From Patescibacteria group bacterium (GTDB lineage Bacteria > Patescibacteria > ABY1 > JAGPKW01), in contig JAIPGT010000022.1 in the NCBI GenBank assembly GCA_021735565.1, positions 1 through 6,543 on the forward strand: DNA of 6,543 nt, written 5' to 3'. This document shows positions 1 through 4,945 of this stretch, piece after piece. The stretch's first letter is position 1. The number at the start of each line of letters is the position of its first letter. The translations under genes and the position numbers were made by a program. A model generated the notes under the pieces. That model saw nothing but the letters and a program-made list of their open reading frames with translations, did no database searches and was not told where the DNA came from.

Positions 1-37
1 GCATATATTTTGGGTCAAAATAATTCATATAAGCCAT
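1..37 (-). CDS. 5' end of a gene leaving the left edge (partial, unidentified)
   Basis: Reading the minus strand from 37 gives ATG GCT TAT ATG AAT TAT TTT GAC CCA AAA TAT ATG, i.e. MAYMNYFDPKYM, open to the window edge. A second in-frame ATG lies at 28. There is no Shine-Dalgarno sequence, but a TATATA box ends exactly 6 nt before the ATG at 37, the same geometry as the CapA gene. The xFDPxY start weakly recalls the N-terminus of YugP-type neutral zinc metallopeptidases, but twelve residues are far too few to assign a function. It could also be a chance ORF start. Confidence 0.35.
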   Translation of the reverse strand, partial: MAYMNYFDPKYM

Positions 38-43
38 ATTTTA

Positions 44-49
44 TATATA
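44..49 (-). promoter_or_regulatory. Candidate -10 box for the left-edge gene
   Basis: TATATA on the minus strand, 6 nt upstream of the ATG at 37. No good -35 is visible. A 15-nt inverted repeat (AATAATC, one central base, GATTATT) at 50-64 abuts it upstream and could be an operator. In such AT-rich DNA both may be chance. Confidence 0.3.
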
Positions 50-160
50 AATAATCGGATTATTTATTATATGATAGCTTTCAAAAGTGTAAACCCTTTT
101 GCTGCAATGTTAACAATATATTTATCATTATAATAAAAACAATGTTTATTTAAATTTTAT

Positions 161-188
161 GTAGTGACCAACCATGGTTGGTCACTAC
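161..188. repeat. Palindromic repeat P, copy 1 (CCATGG centre)
   Basis: A perfect 28-bp palindrome: GTAGTGACCAACCA followed by its exact reverse complement. It differs from copies at 1434 and 5354 only at positions 13 (C for G) and 16 (G for C), a paired change that keeps the palindrome perfect. Confidence 0.95.
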
Positions 189-190
189 GT

Positions 191-211
191 GCCATACAAA
201 TTGTGCGCCCG
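191..211. repeat. Diverged fragment of the C repeat next to P copy 1
   Basis: These 21 nt, ending TGTGCGCCCG, match 4414-4434 at 18 of 21 positions. As at 4365-4434, the fragment lies immediately beside a P palindrome, so P and C probably form one composite element. Confidence 0.65.
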
Positions 212-260
212 TGATATAATTCATTATTTTTTAAATAAAATACATATTAAAATTACATAC

Positions 261-283
261 ATTTTTTATATAAAAATATTAAT
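261..283. repeat. 23-bp AT-rich direct repeat, copy 1
   Basis: Identical to 5424-5446. It contains the self-complementary core TTTTTATATAAAAA and ends in AATATTAAT, which leads into the ATAAATT motif found beside several palindromes here. An exact 23-mer is more than expected by chance, even at this AT content. Confidence 0.6.
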
Positions 284-300
284 GGATAAATTGGGTGGAA
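279..300. repeat. 22-bp direct repeat preceding B copy 1
   Basis: Starts TTAATGGATAAATTGGGTGG and is identical to 411-432. Both copies run directly into a B palindrome, and similar sequence (ACATRAATTAT) follows both palindromes. The duplicated unit is therefore larger than the hairpin. Confidence 0.8.
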
Positions 301-321
301 TGCGCCACGGCGCGTTCCCAC
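295..321. repeat. Palindromic repeat B, copy 1 (GC-rich arms)
   Basis: Arms GTGGAATGCGCC and GGCGCGTTCCCAC pair around ACG, with one missing base and one G-T pair. The outer GTGG-AA / TTCCCAC matches the other B copies, while the inner arms differ in sequence yet still pair. Confidence 0.8.
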
Positions 322-366
322 ATGAATTATGAAAAAAAATATTATTTTTCAAAAAATATAATTTAC

Positions 367-395
367 AAAAAAATTGCACGTTAAATCACGTGCAA
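367..395 (-). terminator. Intrinsic terminator downstream of the MYG1-family gene
   Basis: Arms TTGCACGT (374-381) and ACGTGCAA (388-395) form a perfect 8-bp stem with a 6-nt loop. On the minus strand the stem is followed by seven T residues (367-373). It lies about 70 nt past the MYG1 stop codon. The stem core recurs at 4307-4329. Confidence 0.75.
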
Positions 396-410
396 ATTTG
401 TTAAAAAACG

Positions 411-432
411 TTAATGGATAAATTGGGTGGAA
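411..432. repeat. 22-bp direct repeat preceding B copy 2
   Basis: Exact second copy of 279-300, leading directly into the B palindrome at 427. Confidence 0.8.
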
Positions 433-460
433 CAGGACGACAAAGTCGTCCTGTTTCTAC
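427..460. repeat. Palindromic repeat B, copy 2
   Basis: Arms GTGGAACAGGACGAC and GTCGTCCTGTTTCTAC pair around AAA, with one base missing from the left arm. It ends 5 nt from the MYG1 stop codon. The core is the same as in the copy inside the CapA gene, but in opposite chromosomal orientation. No T-run follows on the minus strand, so it is not a canonical terminator. Confidence 0.9.
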
Positions 461-465
461 ATAAA

Positions 466-1326
466 TTATTTCAATGCTAATTCTACCATTTTAATTATCC
501 CCTCTTTTGATCCAGCTGCACAAATAAATCTATTTGGATGACAAAATAAAGCATCTTCTACCCCTGTAACTTTTTGTAAATCCTCACTTCTTAATCCAGC
601 CCAAGATTCTGGAAAATCTTTTTTATTTTGAAAAGACTTATATCTATCAGGAACCGCTTGAGCCATCCATTTATTATCTAAAGTAGGAAAAATAACATAC
701 AGAAAATCTTCATCATATTTTATAACATCTTTCCAAGGACAATTTTTATCTAAGATTAAATATTTTATAGACGGTGAATATTTTATAGCATTTTTTATAA
801 AATCTTTTGCATCTAAAATAGCTTGAGCTTTAATAATTTCTCTTTCTATAATTTTTTTAGCAATTTCTAAAAGTTCAAAAAAAACTTTATCAGAATTATC
901 TTCTTCTTTCCAAGAAGGATTAAAGGCGGCTATCACATCGGAAATAGTGTAAGGATAAATTTTTGAATAATCAAAAAAATCATAACCAAAATCTAAAGCG
1001 TCTATCGTTTGAACTAATTTTCTATCTACCTTCTCAACTACCTCTTTATTTTCGCATATTTTAAATCCAAATTCTTTCCAAACCAAACCAAAAGAAGCAT
1101 AAGGAAAGCCATTTTTTCTAAATCCAGCCCCACCTCTTTGATGATGATCAAAATCTAAAGTTTCTGGATTATCTTTTTCACCAACATCAACCCTAATATC
1201 AGCTTTTTTAAAATCATCTTCATCTCTAGATCTAATAATTTTAATTTCTTTATAAACTAATAAAAAAACAGCACAAGCAAATATCTCATCAGCATGAAAT
1301 TTTTCATTATGTGTGACAATTAACAC
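466..1326 (-). CDS. MYG1-family (UPF0160) DHH-type phosphoesterase-like protein
   Basis: Complete 286-residue protein of the MYG1/UPF0160 family, related to DHH phosphoesterases. Visible motifs are THNEKFHADE (5-14), DVG (47-49), DHHQRG (60-65), IDALDFG (108-114), FNPSW (135-139), FPESWAGLR (238-246) and ALFCHPNRF near the C-terminus. His and Asp residues in the first three are the expected metal ligands. Human MYG1 is known as a 3'-5' RNA exonuclease; the bacterial substrate is not established, so nuclease activity here is inference. There is no signal peptide or membrane segment, so it is probably cytoplasmic. The start is GTG at 1326, because the family motif begins five residues later; no Shine-Dalgarno sequence precedes it. 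It appears monocistronic, with its own promoter (1358-1363) and terminator (367-395). Length fits bacterial members. Confidence 0.93.
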   Translation of the reverse strand: MLIVTHNEKFHADEIFACAVFLLVYKEIKIIRSRDEDDFKKADIRVDVGEKDNPETLDFDHHQRGGAGFRKNGFPYASFGLVWKEFGFKICENKEVVEKVDRKLVQTIDALDFGYDFFDYSKIYPYTISDVIAAFNPSWKEEDNSDKVFFELLEIAKKIIEREIIKAQAILDAKDFIKNAIKYSPSIKYLILDKNCPWKDVIKYDEDFLYVIFPTLDNKWMAQAVPDRYKSFQNKKDFPESWAGLRSEDLQKVTGVEDALFCHPNRFICAAGSKEGIIKMVELALK

Positions 1327-1357
1327 TTTTTTAATAAATTAATTTTTTAATTAAATA

Positions 1358-1386
1358 ATTATAACAAATTTTTAATTTATATGAAA
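1358..1386 (-). promoter_or_regulatory. Candidate promoter of the MYG1-family gene
   Basis: Extended -10 TGTTATAAT on the minus strand, with TATAAT at 1358-1363 and TG at 1365-1366. A poor -35 (TTTCAT, 1381-1386) lies 17 nt upstream. Transcription would start about 25 nt before the GTG. Confidence 0.55.
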
Positions 1387-1433
1387 TTAATTAAATTATG
1401 CATGATTTTGTTTTTGTTTTATATATTATTTTT

Positions 1434-1461
1434 GTAGTGACCAACGATCGTTGGTCACTAC
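1434..1461. repeat. Palindromic repeat P, copy 2 (CGATCG centre)
   Basis: A perfect 28-bp palindrome: GTAGTGACCAACGA plus its reverse complement, identical to 5354-5381. It sits between the CapA stop codon and the MYG1 promoter. On the minus strand the hairpin is followed by A residues, which argues against a terminator. Confidence 0.95.
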
Positions 1462-1504
1462 ATTACATGAATTTCAAATAAAAAAATTATTAATTAAATT
1501 ATAA

Positions 1505-2677
1505 TTACGAAATATCTAAATAATAATTTTCGTTTATTTCATAATAATCGTATTGCAATCTATCTAGAATTATTTTTGATTCTTCGTAATCTGCAACCCT
1601 GGGCTTTGCATAATTTTCTATCATAACAGGAATTAATCTTATTTTTTCAATATCAAATTCATTAAAATAAAATTTAACAATTAAACCTTGTTTAGTTTCT
1701 TCACTCCACATTTGATCAAAAATAAAATTACCTAAACTATAAAAAATATATTTATCGTTATATTTTTCTACAGTTTGAATAACATGAGGATGATGGCCAA
1801 TAATAAGATCAGCTCCAAAATCAATAGCTTCTTTTGTAAAAGCCTCTTGATACCAATTAGGAGTAGCATGATATTCATGACCTGAATGCATAGAAATAAT
1901 AACATATTCAGCTCCCTTATTTTTTATATTTTCTATATCTTTTTCTAAATCAGAATCTTGCATACTAGAAGACCCAGGAGAATCAATTCCAGGCTTTTGG
2001 GATATATGAGTAAACATGTCATCAACATACGCTAAAAAACCAATTTTTAGCCCAGAAACATCTATAATTTTACCCGCATAAGACTCTTCTATATTTATTC
2101 CTGCACCTATAAAATTAATATTTTCATTTTCTAGTGTTTCAAAAGTTTTTAGAAAACCAGTTTCACCTTTATTTCCAGTATGATTATTAGCAAGACTTAA
2201 TAAATTGAAACCAGCTTTTTTAAGGCTGGAAGCATTTTCTAAATCAGCTCTAAAAGTCATAGTTCCGGAGGGAACTGGATCACCATCTATTAAAGGTGTT
2301 TCTAAATTAGCAAAGTTAATATCAGCATCTATTAAGTCTTTTATATCAGAATAAGGATAATCGTATAATAAATCAGAATTTTCTTTCATTTTATAATCAA
2401 CCATTCTAGAAAGCATAATATCTCCAACAGTAAGAAAAGACCATTTTTTAGTAAGAACAGGACGACTTTGTCGTCCTGTTCCTACATTGTTATTTTCATC
2501 ATTTTTTATTCCATCATCTTTATCAGATAACATAAAATCAAGATCATTTAAATCTAAATTATCTTTACCATCTTTATTATTGTAAGAAATATTTTTATAA
2601 AAAAGAAATACTAGAAAAATAAATACAGAGAATAACAATACAAATAAAATAATTTTTAAAATGGTATATTTATTCAT
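1505..2677 (-). CDS. CapA-family membrane-anchored metallophosphatase-like protein
   Basis: A 390-residue protein of the CapA/PgsA family (PGA_cap, a calcineurin-like fold), named after capsule poly-gamma-glutamate synthesis. Residues 7-27 form one membrane anchor, followed by an acidic/Asn-rich linker (about 30-76) and the domain. Motifs are GDIML (85-89), NLETP (124-128), ANNH (163-166), HSGHEY (264-269), GHHPHV (294-299) and SLGNF (314-318). The domain is expected outside the membrane. Capsule function is not shown, since no PgsB/PgsC partner is present; a generic surface phosphoesterase is equally possible. I chose the ATG at 2677 over an in-frame TTG at 2695: it starts a clean signal anchor, and the TTG lies upstream of the -10 box. 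Residues 65-76 (VGTGRQSRPVLT) are encoded by a palindromic repeat. After the stop there is only a weak AT hairpin with a T-run (about 1480-1506). Confidence 0.93.
   Translation of the reverse strand: MNKYTILKIILFVLLFSVFIFLVFLFYKNISYNNKDGKDNLDLNDLDFMLSDKDDGIKNDENNNVGTGRQSRPVLTKKWSFLTVGDIMLSRMVDYKMKENSDLLYDYPYSDIKDLIDADINFANLETPLIDGDPVPSGTMTFRADLENASSLKKAGFNLLSLANNHTGNKGETGFLKTFETLENENINFIGAGINIEESYAGKIIDVSGLKIGFLAYVDDMFTHISQKPGIDSPGSSSMQDSDLEKDIENIKNKGAEYVIISMHSGHEYHATPNWYQEAFTKEAIDFGADLIIGHHPHVIQTVEKYNDKYIFYSLGNFIFDQMWSEETKQGLIVKFYFNEFDIEKIRLIPVMIENYAKPRVADYEESKIILDRLQYDYYEINENYYLDIS
2451..2485 (-). repeat. Palindromic repeat B, copy 3, inside the CapA reading frame
   Basis: GTAAGAACAGGACGAC and GTCGTCCTGTTCCTAC pair over 16 bp, with one mismatch in DNA, around a 3-nt TTT loop. 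It is read in frame on the coding strand as residues 65-76 of the CapA protein. The core is the same as the intergenic copy at 427-460, so this is a repeat inserted into a gene rather than a native hairpin. Confidence 0.9.
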
Positions 2678-2683
2678 ATTTTT

Positions 2684-2711
2684 ATTATATACCAAATTAA
2701 TTTTTTTTCCA
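2684..2711 (-). promoter_or_regulatory. Candidate promoter of the CapA-family gene, possibly leaderless
   Basis: TATAAT at 2684-2689 on the minus strand is followed by AAAAAT and then the ATG at 2677. A weak -35 (TGGAAA, 2706-2711) lies 16 nt upstream. If used, transcription would start at or next to the first base of the ATG, giving a leaderless mRNA. That agrees with the lack of a Shine-Dalgarno sequence. Confidence 0.5.
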
Positions 2712-2758
2712 TTGAAATAATATATGTTTTATATTAAATAACCTTATTTTATAAAAAC

Positions 2759-2785
2759 GTGGAAACGAGCCGTGGTGTGTTCCAA
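2759..2785. repeat. Degenerate palindromic repeat B, copy 4
   Basis: GTGGAAACGAGCC, GTG, then GTGTGTTCCAAT. The outer GGAA/TTCC is retained and the inner arms no longer pair well. It is followed by ATATAAATTAT, resembling the right flank of copies 1 and 2. On the minus strand it is followed by GTTTTTAT, so it may add to termination after the membrane-protein gene. Confidence 0.6.
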
Positions 2786-2834
2786 TATAAATTATAAATA
2801 AACAATATTTTTAAAAATAAACAACACATTAAAT

Positions 2835-3596
2835 TTAATATTTTATATGTTGTTTCAATAAAATATTTCTTCCAAAAGGAGTTATTTCATAAGCTTCAAA
2901 AGAATAAGTTTTTAAACAATCAGAAGGATTACAATTTCCCATAATATGAATAGCTTTTCCAAAAGTTAAACAATGAGAACAAATAAATTTAGCGGTTTTT
3001 ATATCAACATTCCAATTATTATTATCTATATCTAAAACCTTGATTCCAGATGGAGAAATTTCAGTAATAGTCCCATAAATAGATCCTTTTTCTGGATTGA
3101 ATAAAAAATGTGTTCTTTTTTCTTCTATATTCTTATAAAGAGGCACCCTTTCTATGGTTTTTGTATTTATATCTTCATTTATTTCATCATTTGAGCTTAA
3201 AAATATTCCAAAAATAAGGATAATAGCAAAGAATGGAAATAATATTTCATACCATGCATATTTATACCCATTTTTAGTCTTTTTTCTATAAATTATAAGT
3301 ATAATAAGGAAAAATAAAAGAAAAAATATAAGCCAAAAAAATGGAAATATAGTAAAAAATACTTGAAAAAATGGTAATTTAAAATTAAATGCCAAACTTA
3401 AACTAAAAGTTTTAAAAAGAAAAAGAATTAAAGATATAGAAATAGAAGTAAATAAAGATAAAATAATAATAAAAAACCATGTTAAAATATTTTTTAATGT
3501 AAATTTCCATTTTGGATCAATTTTAACATTATCTTTTTCTATTTTAACAAGAGCTTTTTCTATAATTGTTTTATTTTTTTTATTTTTTTCTTTCAT
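2835..3596 (-). CDS. Three-helix membrane protein, candidate anti-sigma factor/sensor
   Basis: A 253-residue protein, not assignable to a named family with certainty. A charged N-terminus (1-35) is followed by three hydrophobic helices (about 37-61, 76-103, 115-134). The basic RKKTKNG loop between helices 2 and 3 places the N-terminus inside and residues 135-253 outside. Around 171-238 the pattern GTITEI...IKVLDIDNNNWNVDI...AIHIMGN suggests a small OB-like beta-barrel. It carries four cysteines: CSHC (206-209) and CNPSDC (222-227). The start ATG lies 4 nt after the sigma factor stop, so the two are very probably co-transcribed and coupled. By analogy with membrane proteins encoded directly after ECF sigma factors, it probably holds the sigma factor at the membrane; no known anti-sigma domain is recognisable, so this is inference. 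A perfect 8-bp inverted repeat (2819-2826/2848-2855) straddles its stop. Confidence 0.75.
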   Translation of the reverse strand: MKEKNKKNKTIIEKALVKIEKDNVKIDPKWKFTLKNILTWFFIIILSLFTSISISLILFLFKTFSLSLAFNFKLPFFQVFFTIFPFFWLIFFLLFFLIILIIYRKKTKNGYKYAWYEILFPFFAIILIFGIFLSSNDEINEDINTKTIERVPLYKNIEEKRTHFLFNPEKGSIYGTITEISPSGIKVLDIDNNNWNVDIKTAKFICSHCLTFGKAIHIMGNCNPSDCLKTYSFEAYEITPFGRNILLKQHIKY

Positions 3597-3600
3597 AAAA

Positions 3601-4158
3601 TTAAATATTATTTAATTTTTGTTGTAATATTAATCTACCTCTATTTATAAGGGTAGAAACTGTTCCCTTTGGTTTTTTAATAATATCAGATATTTCTTCA
3701 TAACTTTTTTCTTCAACAAATCTTAAATATAAAACTTCTTTATATTTTATTGGTAAATTTTCAATATTTAAAATAATCTTATTTTTGATTTCAGTAGATT
3801 CTATATAATTATGTAAATCAAATTTATCTATTATTTGACCCCAATCATCATCTATTATAGGAACACTTTCATTTTTACTATTTTTACGGATATGATCAAC
3901 TGTTTGATTATGTGTTATTCTGTATATCCAAGAAGAAAATTTCAAAGATGGATCATAATTATTTAGATTTTTATAAATTTTTATAAAAACTTCTTGTAAT
4001 ATATCTTCTGTTTCTGGATCTGTAAAAAAAGAAATTCTTTTAACATATCTGAATAAAGGTTTTTCATATCTTTTCATGAGTTCCATAAAAGATAAAGAGC
4101 TAGATAATGATTTAATAGCAAGTTCAGAATCTTCTAAATTTTTGTAATTTTCAATCAT
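3601..4158 (-). CDS. ECF-type RNA polymerase sigma-70 factor
   Basis: A 185-residue group-4 (ECF, RpoE-like) sigma factor that directs RNA polymerase to a subset of promoters. Region 2 spans about 25-93, with YEKPLFRYVKR, the DPETEDILQEVFIKIYKNL core-binding part and FSSWIYRITHNQTVDHIRK for -10 recognition. A linker (94-126) leads to region 4 (about 128-181), with LPIKYKEVLYLRFVEEKSYEEIS and the helix-turn-helix GTVSTLINRGRLILQQKL that reads the -35. Regions 1 and 3 are absent, as usual for the group. It is the first gene of a two-gene unit with the membrane protein 4 nt downstream. No Shine-Dalgarno sequence precedes the ATG. The visible upstream -10 is of housekeeping type, so autoregulation is not evident. 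The regulon cannot be deduced here. Confidence 0.95.
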   Translation of the reverse strand: MIENYKNLEDSELAIKSLSSSLSFMELMKRYEKPLFRYVKRISFFTDPETEDILQEVFIKIYKNLNNYDPSLKFSSWIYRITHNQTVDHIRKNSKNESVPIIDDDWGQIIDKFDLHNYIESTEIKNKIILNIENLPIKYKEVLYLRFVEEKSYEEISDIIKKPKGTVSTLINRGRLILQQKLNNI

Positions 4159-4170
4159 AATTTATTTAAT

Positions 4171-4188
4171 AAGCAAGAATTAATGCTT
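4171..4188 (-). promoter_or_regulatory. Small inverted repeat in the sigma-factor leader
   Basis: AAGCA and TGCTT (5 bp, 8-nt spacer), lying between the -10 at 4213 and the ATG at 4158. It could be an operator or leader hairpin; chance is also possible. Confidence 0.25.
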
Positions 4189-4212
4189 AATTAATTTAAT
4201 TAACCATAATCT

Positions 4213-4218
4213 ATTATA
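4213..4218 (-). promoter_or_regulatory. Candidate -10 box of the sigma-factor operon
   Basis: TATAAT on the minus strand, with a TG five bases upstream rather than at the ideal extended -10 spacing, 54 nt from the ATG. There is no recognisable -35 and no GGAAC-type ECF -35 upstream. Confidence 0.4.
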
Positions 4219-4300
4219 TTACATTTTTGAATTTATATATAATAAATTCATAAAAAAACACTTCATTATATATTACGCAATAAAATAATAAATAAATTCA

Positions 4301-4334
4301 AAAAAATTGCACGTTTATTTAACGTGCAATTTTA
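4301..4334 (-). terminator. Intrinsic terminator upstream of the sigma operon
   Basis: TTGCACGTT (4307-4315) pairs with AACGTGCAA (4321-4329) over 9 bp with a 5-nt loop. Flanking A and T runs extend the stem to 13 bp. Six T residues follow on the minus strand and TTTT on the plus strand, so it could act in both directions. It would insulate the sigma promoter from upstream transcription. Confidence 0.75.
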
Positions 4335-4364
4335 TAAAATAACATTAATTTATAAATTTTATTT

Positions 4365-4387
4365 GTAGTGGCCAGCCATGGCTGGCC
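4365..4387. repeat. Palindromic repeat P, copy 3 (truncated, GC-shifted)
   Basis: Starts GTAGTG like other P copies and keeps the perfect 18-bp centre GGCCAGCCATGGCTGGCC (4370-4387). The outer right arm is replaced by ATAAAC of the C repeat. Relative to copy 1, A7 and A11 became G while paired T22 and T18 became C, which are two further compensatory pairs. Confidence 0.9.
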
Positions 4388-4434
4388 ATAAACAATGTTC
4401 GCCCGCATGGCTGGCCATAAACAATGTGCGCCCG
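4378..4434. repeat. Tandem 29-bp repeat C, two copies
   Basis: Unit ATGGCTGGCCATAAACAATG followed by TTCGCCCGC at 4378-4406, repeated at 4407-4434 with one internal change (TGTGCG for TGTTCG). The first half of each unit is the right half of the P palindrome, so C appears to be P extended by ATAAACAATGT(T/G)CGCCCG. Confidence 0.9.
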
Positions 4435-4458
4435 ATAAACAAAACATAAATTATAAAA

Positions 4459-4538
4459 TATTATATTTGATTTTAAACAAAAAGAACGTTAGATTACGTG
4501 TATTTTAAAAATCAAACAAGATTAAATCAAATATAATA
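4459..4538. repeat. 80-bp foldback element with 15-bp inverted ends
   Basis: TATTATATTTGATTT at 4459-4473 is the perfect reverse complement of 4524-4538. Between them lies a degenerate ACGT hairpin followed on the minus strand by a T-run, resembling the terminators here. It could be a MITE-like remnant or a structured RNA. No clear target duplication or coding capacity is visible. Confidence 0.5.
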
Positions 4539-4588
4539 ATCATGCATATTATTTAATAACATTAATTATATAAATTTTGTAAATATAT

Positions 4589-4615
4589 AAAAAGCGCATG
4601 TTATATAACACGCGC
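4589..4615 (-). terminator. Intrinsic terminator after the 76-residue gene
   Basis: GCGC at 4594 pairs with GCGC at 4612, continued by TGTTA/TAACA with one A-C mismatch between. On the minus strand five T residues follow. The stem begins 6 nt past the stop codon of the gene ending at 4622. Confidence 0.8.
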
Positions 4616-4621
4616 AAATTT

Positions 4622-4852
4622 TTAAAAAAGATCTGAGGGATCAGCCCAAAGTATCTTTTTATTTTTCATATTTTGCAACAAAATAATTTTATTTGTTGCT
4701 GTTGGAAAAATAATATTTATTATTTTAAAGATATCAGTGGAGTTTTTCAAAGTAACATAACTCCCTTTTGAAAAAGTTACATTTTTTTTGTTATTCTTTA
4801 TACTCTTTATTAAATCAACATTTTTATCAACATATAAAGTAAATTCTTCCAT
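4622..4852 (-). CDS. Small protein of unknown function (76 aa)
   Basis: Not recognised. The 76 residues are lysine- and isoleucine-rich, with no signal peptide or membrane helix. The C-terminal part, SKGSYVTLKN, IFKIINI, KIILLQN and KKILWADPSDLF, reads as alternating short beta strands ending in a conserved-looking Trp, like small SH3-like barrel proteins. That is a fold guess only. The case for a real gene is strong: a perfect AAGGAGG (4859-4865) 6 nt before the ATG, a palindrome at operator distance (4880-4895) and a terminator immediately after the stop. The upstream 88-aa gene shares the leader and palindrome and has a similar C-terminal pattern (KG..V, then NKKYVAWVSI), suggesting distant paralogy. 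A cytoplasmic location is likely. Confidence 0.78.
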   Translation of the reverse strand: MEEFTLYVDKNVDLIKSIKNNKKNVTFSKGSYVTLKNSTDIFKIINIIFPTATNKIILLQNMKNKKILWADPSDLF

Positions 4853-4858
4853 ATTTTT

Positions 4859-4865
4859 CCTCCTT
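4859..4865 (-). promoter_or_regulatory. Perfect Shine-Dalgarno site of the 76-aa gene
   Basis: AAGGAGG, 6 nt from the ATG at 4852. The 15 nt AGGAGGAAAAATATG are identical upstream of the 88-aa gene, whereas none of the larger genes with a visible start has a comparable site. Confidence 0.85.
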
Positions 4866-4876
4866 AATAATTTTAT

Positions 4877-4895
4877 ATATTAAAACATATTTTAA
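4877..4895 (-). promoter_or_regulatory. Palindromic operator-like site upstream of the 76-aa gene
   Basis: The plus strand reads TTAAAACATATTTTAA (4880-4895), a 16-nt palindrome with one mismatched pair. With the preceding ATA it matches 5256-5274 at 18 of 19 positions. A TATAAA-like box lies between it and the Shine-Dalgarno site, so it is placed like an operator or upstream promoter element. Confidence 0.5.
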
Positions 4896-4902
4896 TAAAT
4901 TT

Positions 4903-4930
4903 GTAGTGACCAACGATCGTTGGTCACTAG
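4903..4930. repeat. Palindromic repeat P, copy 4 (CGATCG centre)
   Basis: Same as copies at 1434 and 5354, except that the last base is G instead of C, leaving a perfect 26-bp palindrome at 4904-4929. It lies between the 88-aa stop codon and the palindrome upstream of the 76-aa gene. Confidence 0.95.
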
Positions 4931-4945
4931 TAATAAATTGAATTT

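Larger units (their letters stand above)
38..465. other. Gene-free region with palindromes, terminator and direct repeats
   Basis: No convincing coding sequence is present on either strand. Listed separately are a P palindrome (161-188), a fragment of the C repeat (191-211), two B palindromes (295-321, 427-460) preceded by the same 22-bp sequence, and a minus-strand terminator (367-395). Positions 66-120 are slightly less AT-biased and hold only an 18-codon open stretch without a start, possibly gene debris. Confidence 0.7.
4159..4621. other. Gene-free region between the small genes and the sigma operon
   Basis: No ORF worth calling on either strand. It holds the sigma-operon promoter, two GC-stem terminators (4301-4334, 4589-4615), the P/C composite repeat (4365-4434) and an 80-bp element with 15-bp inverted ends (4459-4538). 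AACATTAAT followed by ATAAATT occurs at 4341-4358 and 4558-4576, as beside repeats elsewhere in the window. Confidence 0.7.

Noticed and set aside
66..120. Gene remnant on the minus strand (DKYIVNIAAKGFTLLKAII then stop)
   Set aside because: Only 19 open codons with stops just upstream and no start. The resemblance to the pilin motif KGFTL is too short to mean anything.
295..460. GGAAC in the B palindromes as a -35 for the ECF sigma factor
   Set aside because: In the 427-460 copy the distance from GGAAC to CGTC is 13 nt, shorter than in known ECF promoters. The palindromes are not placed upstream of genes, and the sequence is explained by the repeat.
1434..1461. P palindrome as an intrinsic terminator
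   Set aside because: On the transcribed strand the hairpin is followed by A residues, not a T-run.
2678..2695. TTG start at 2695 for the CapA-family gene
   Set aside because: It would lie upstream of the TATAAT box and adds six residues before a normal signal-anchor start. The ATG at 2677 is the better choice.
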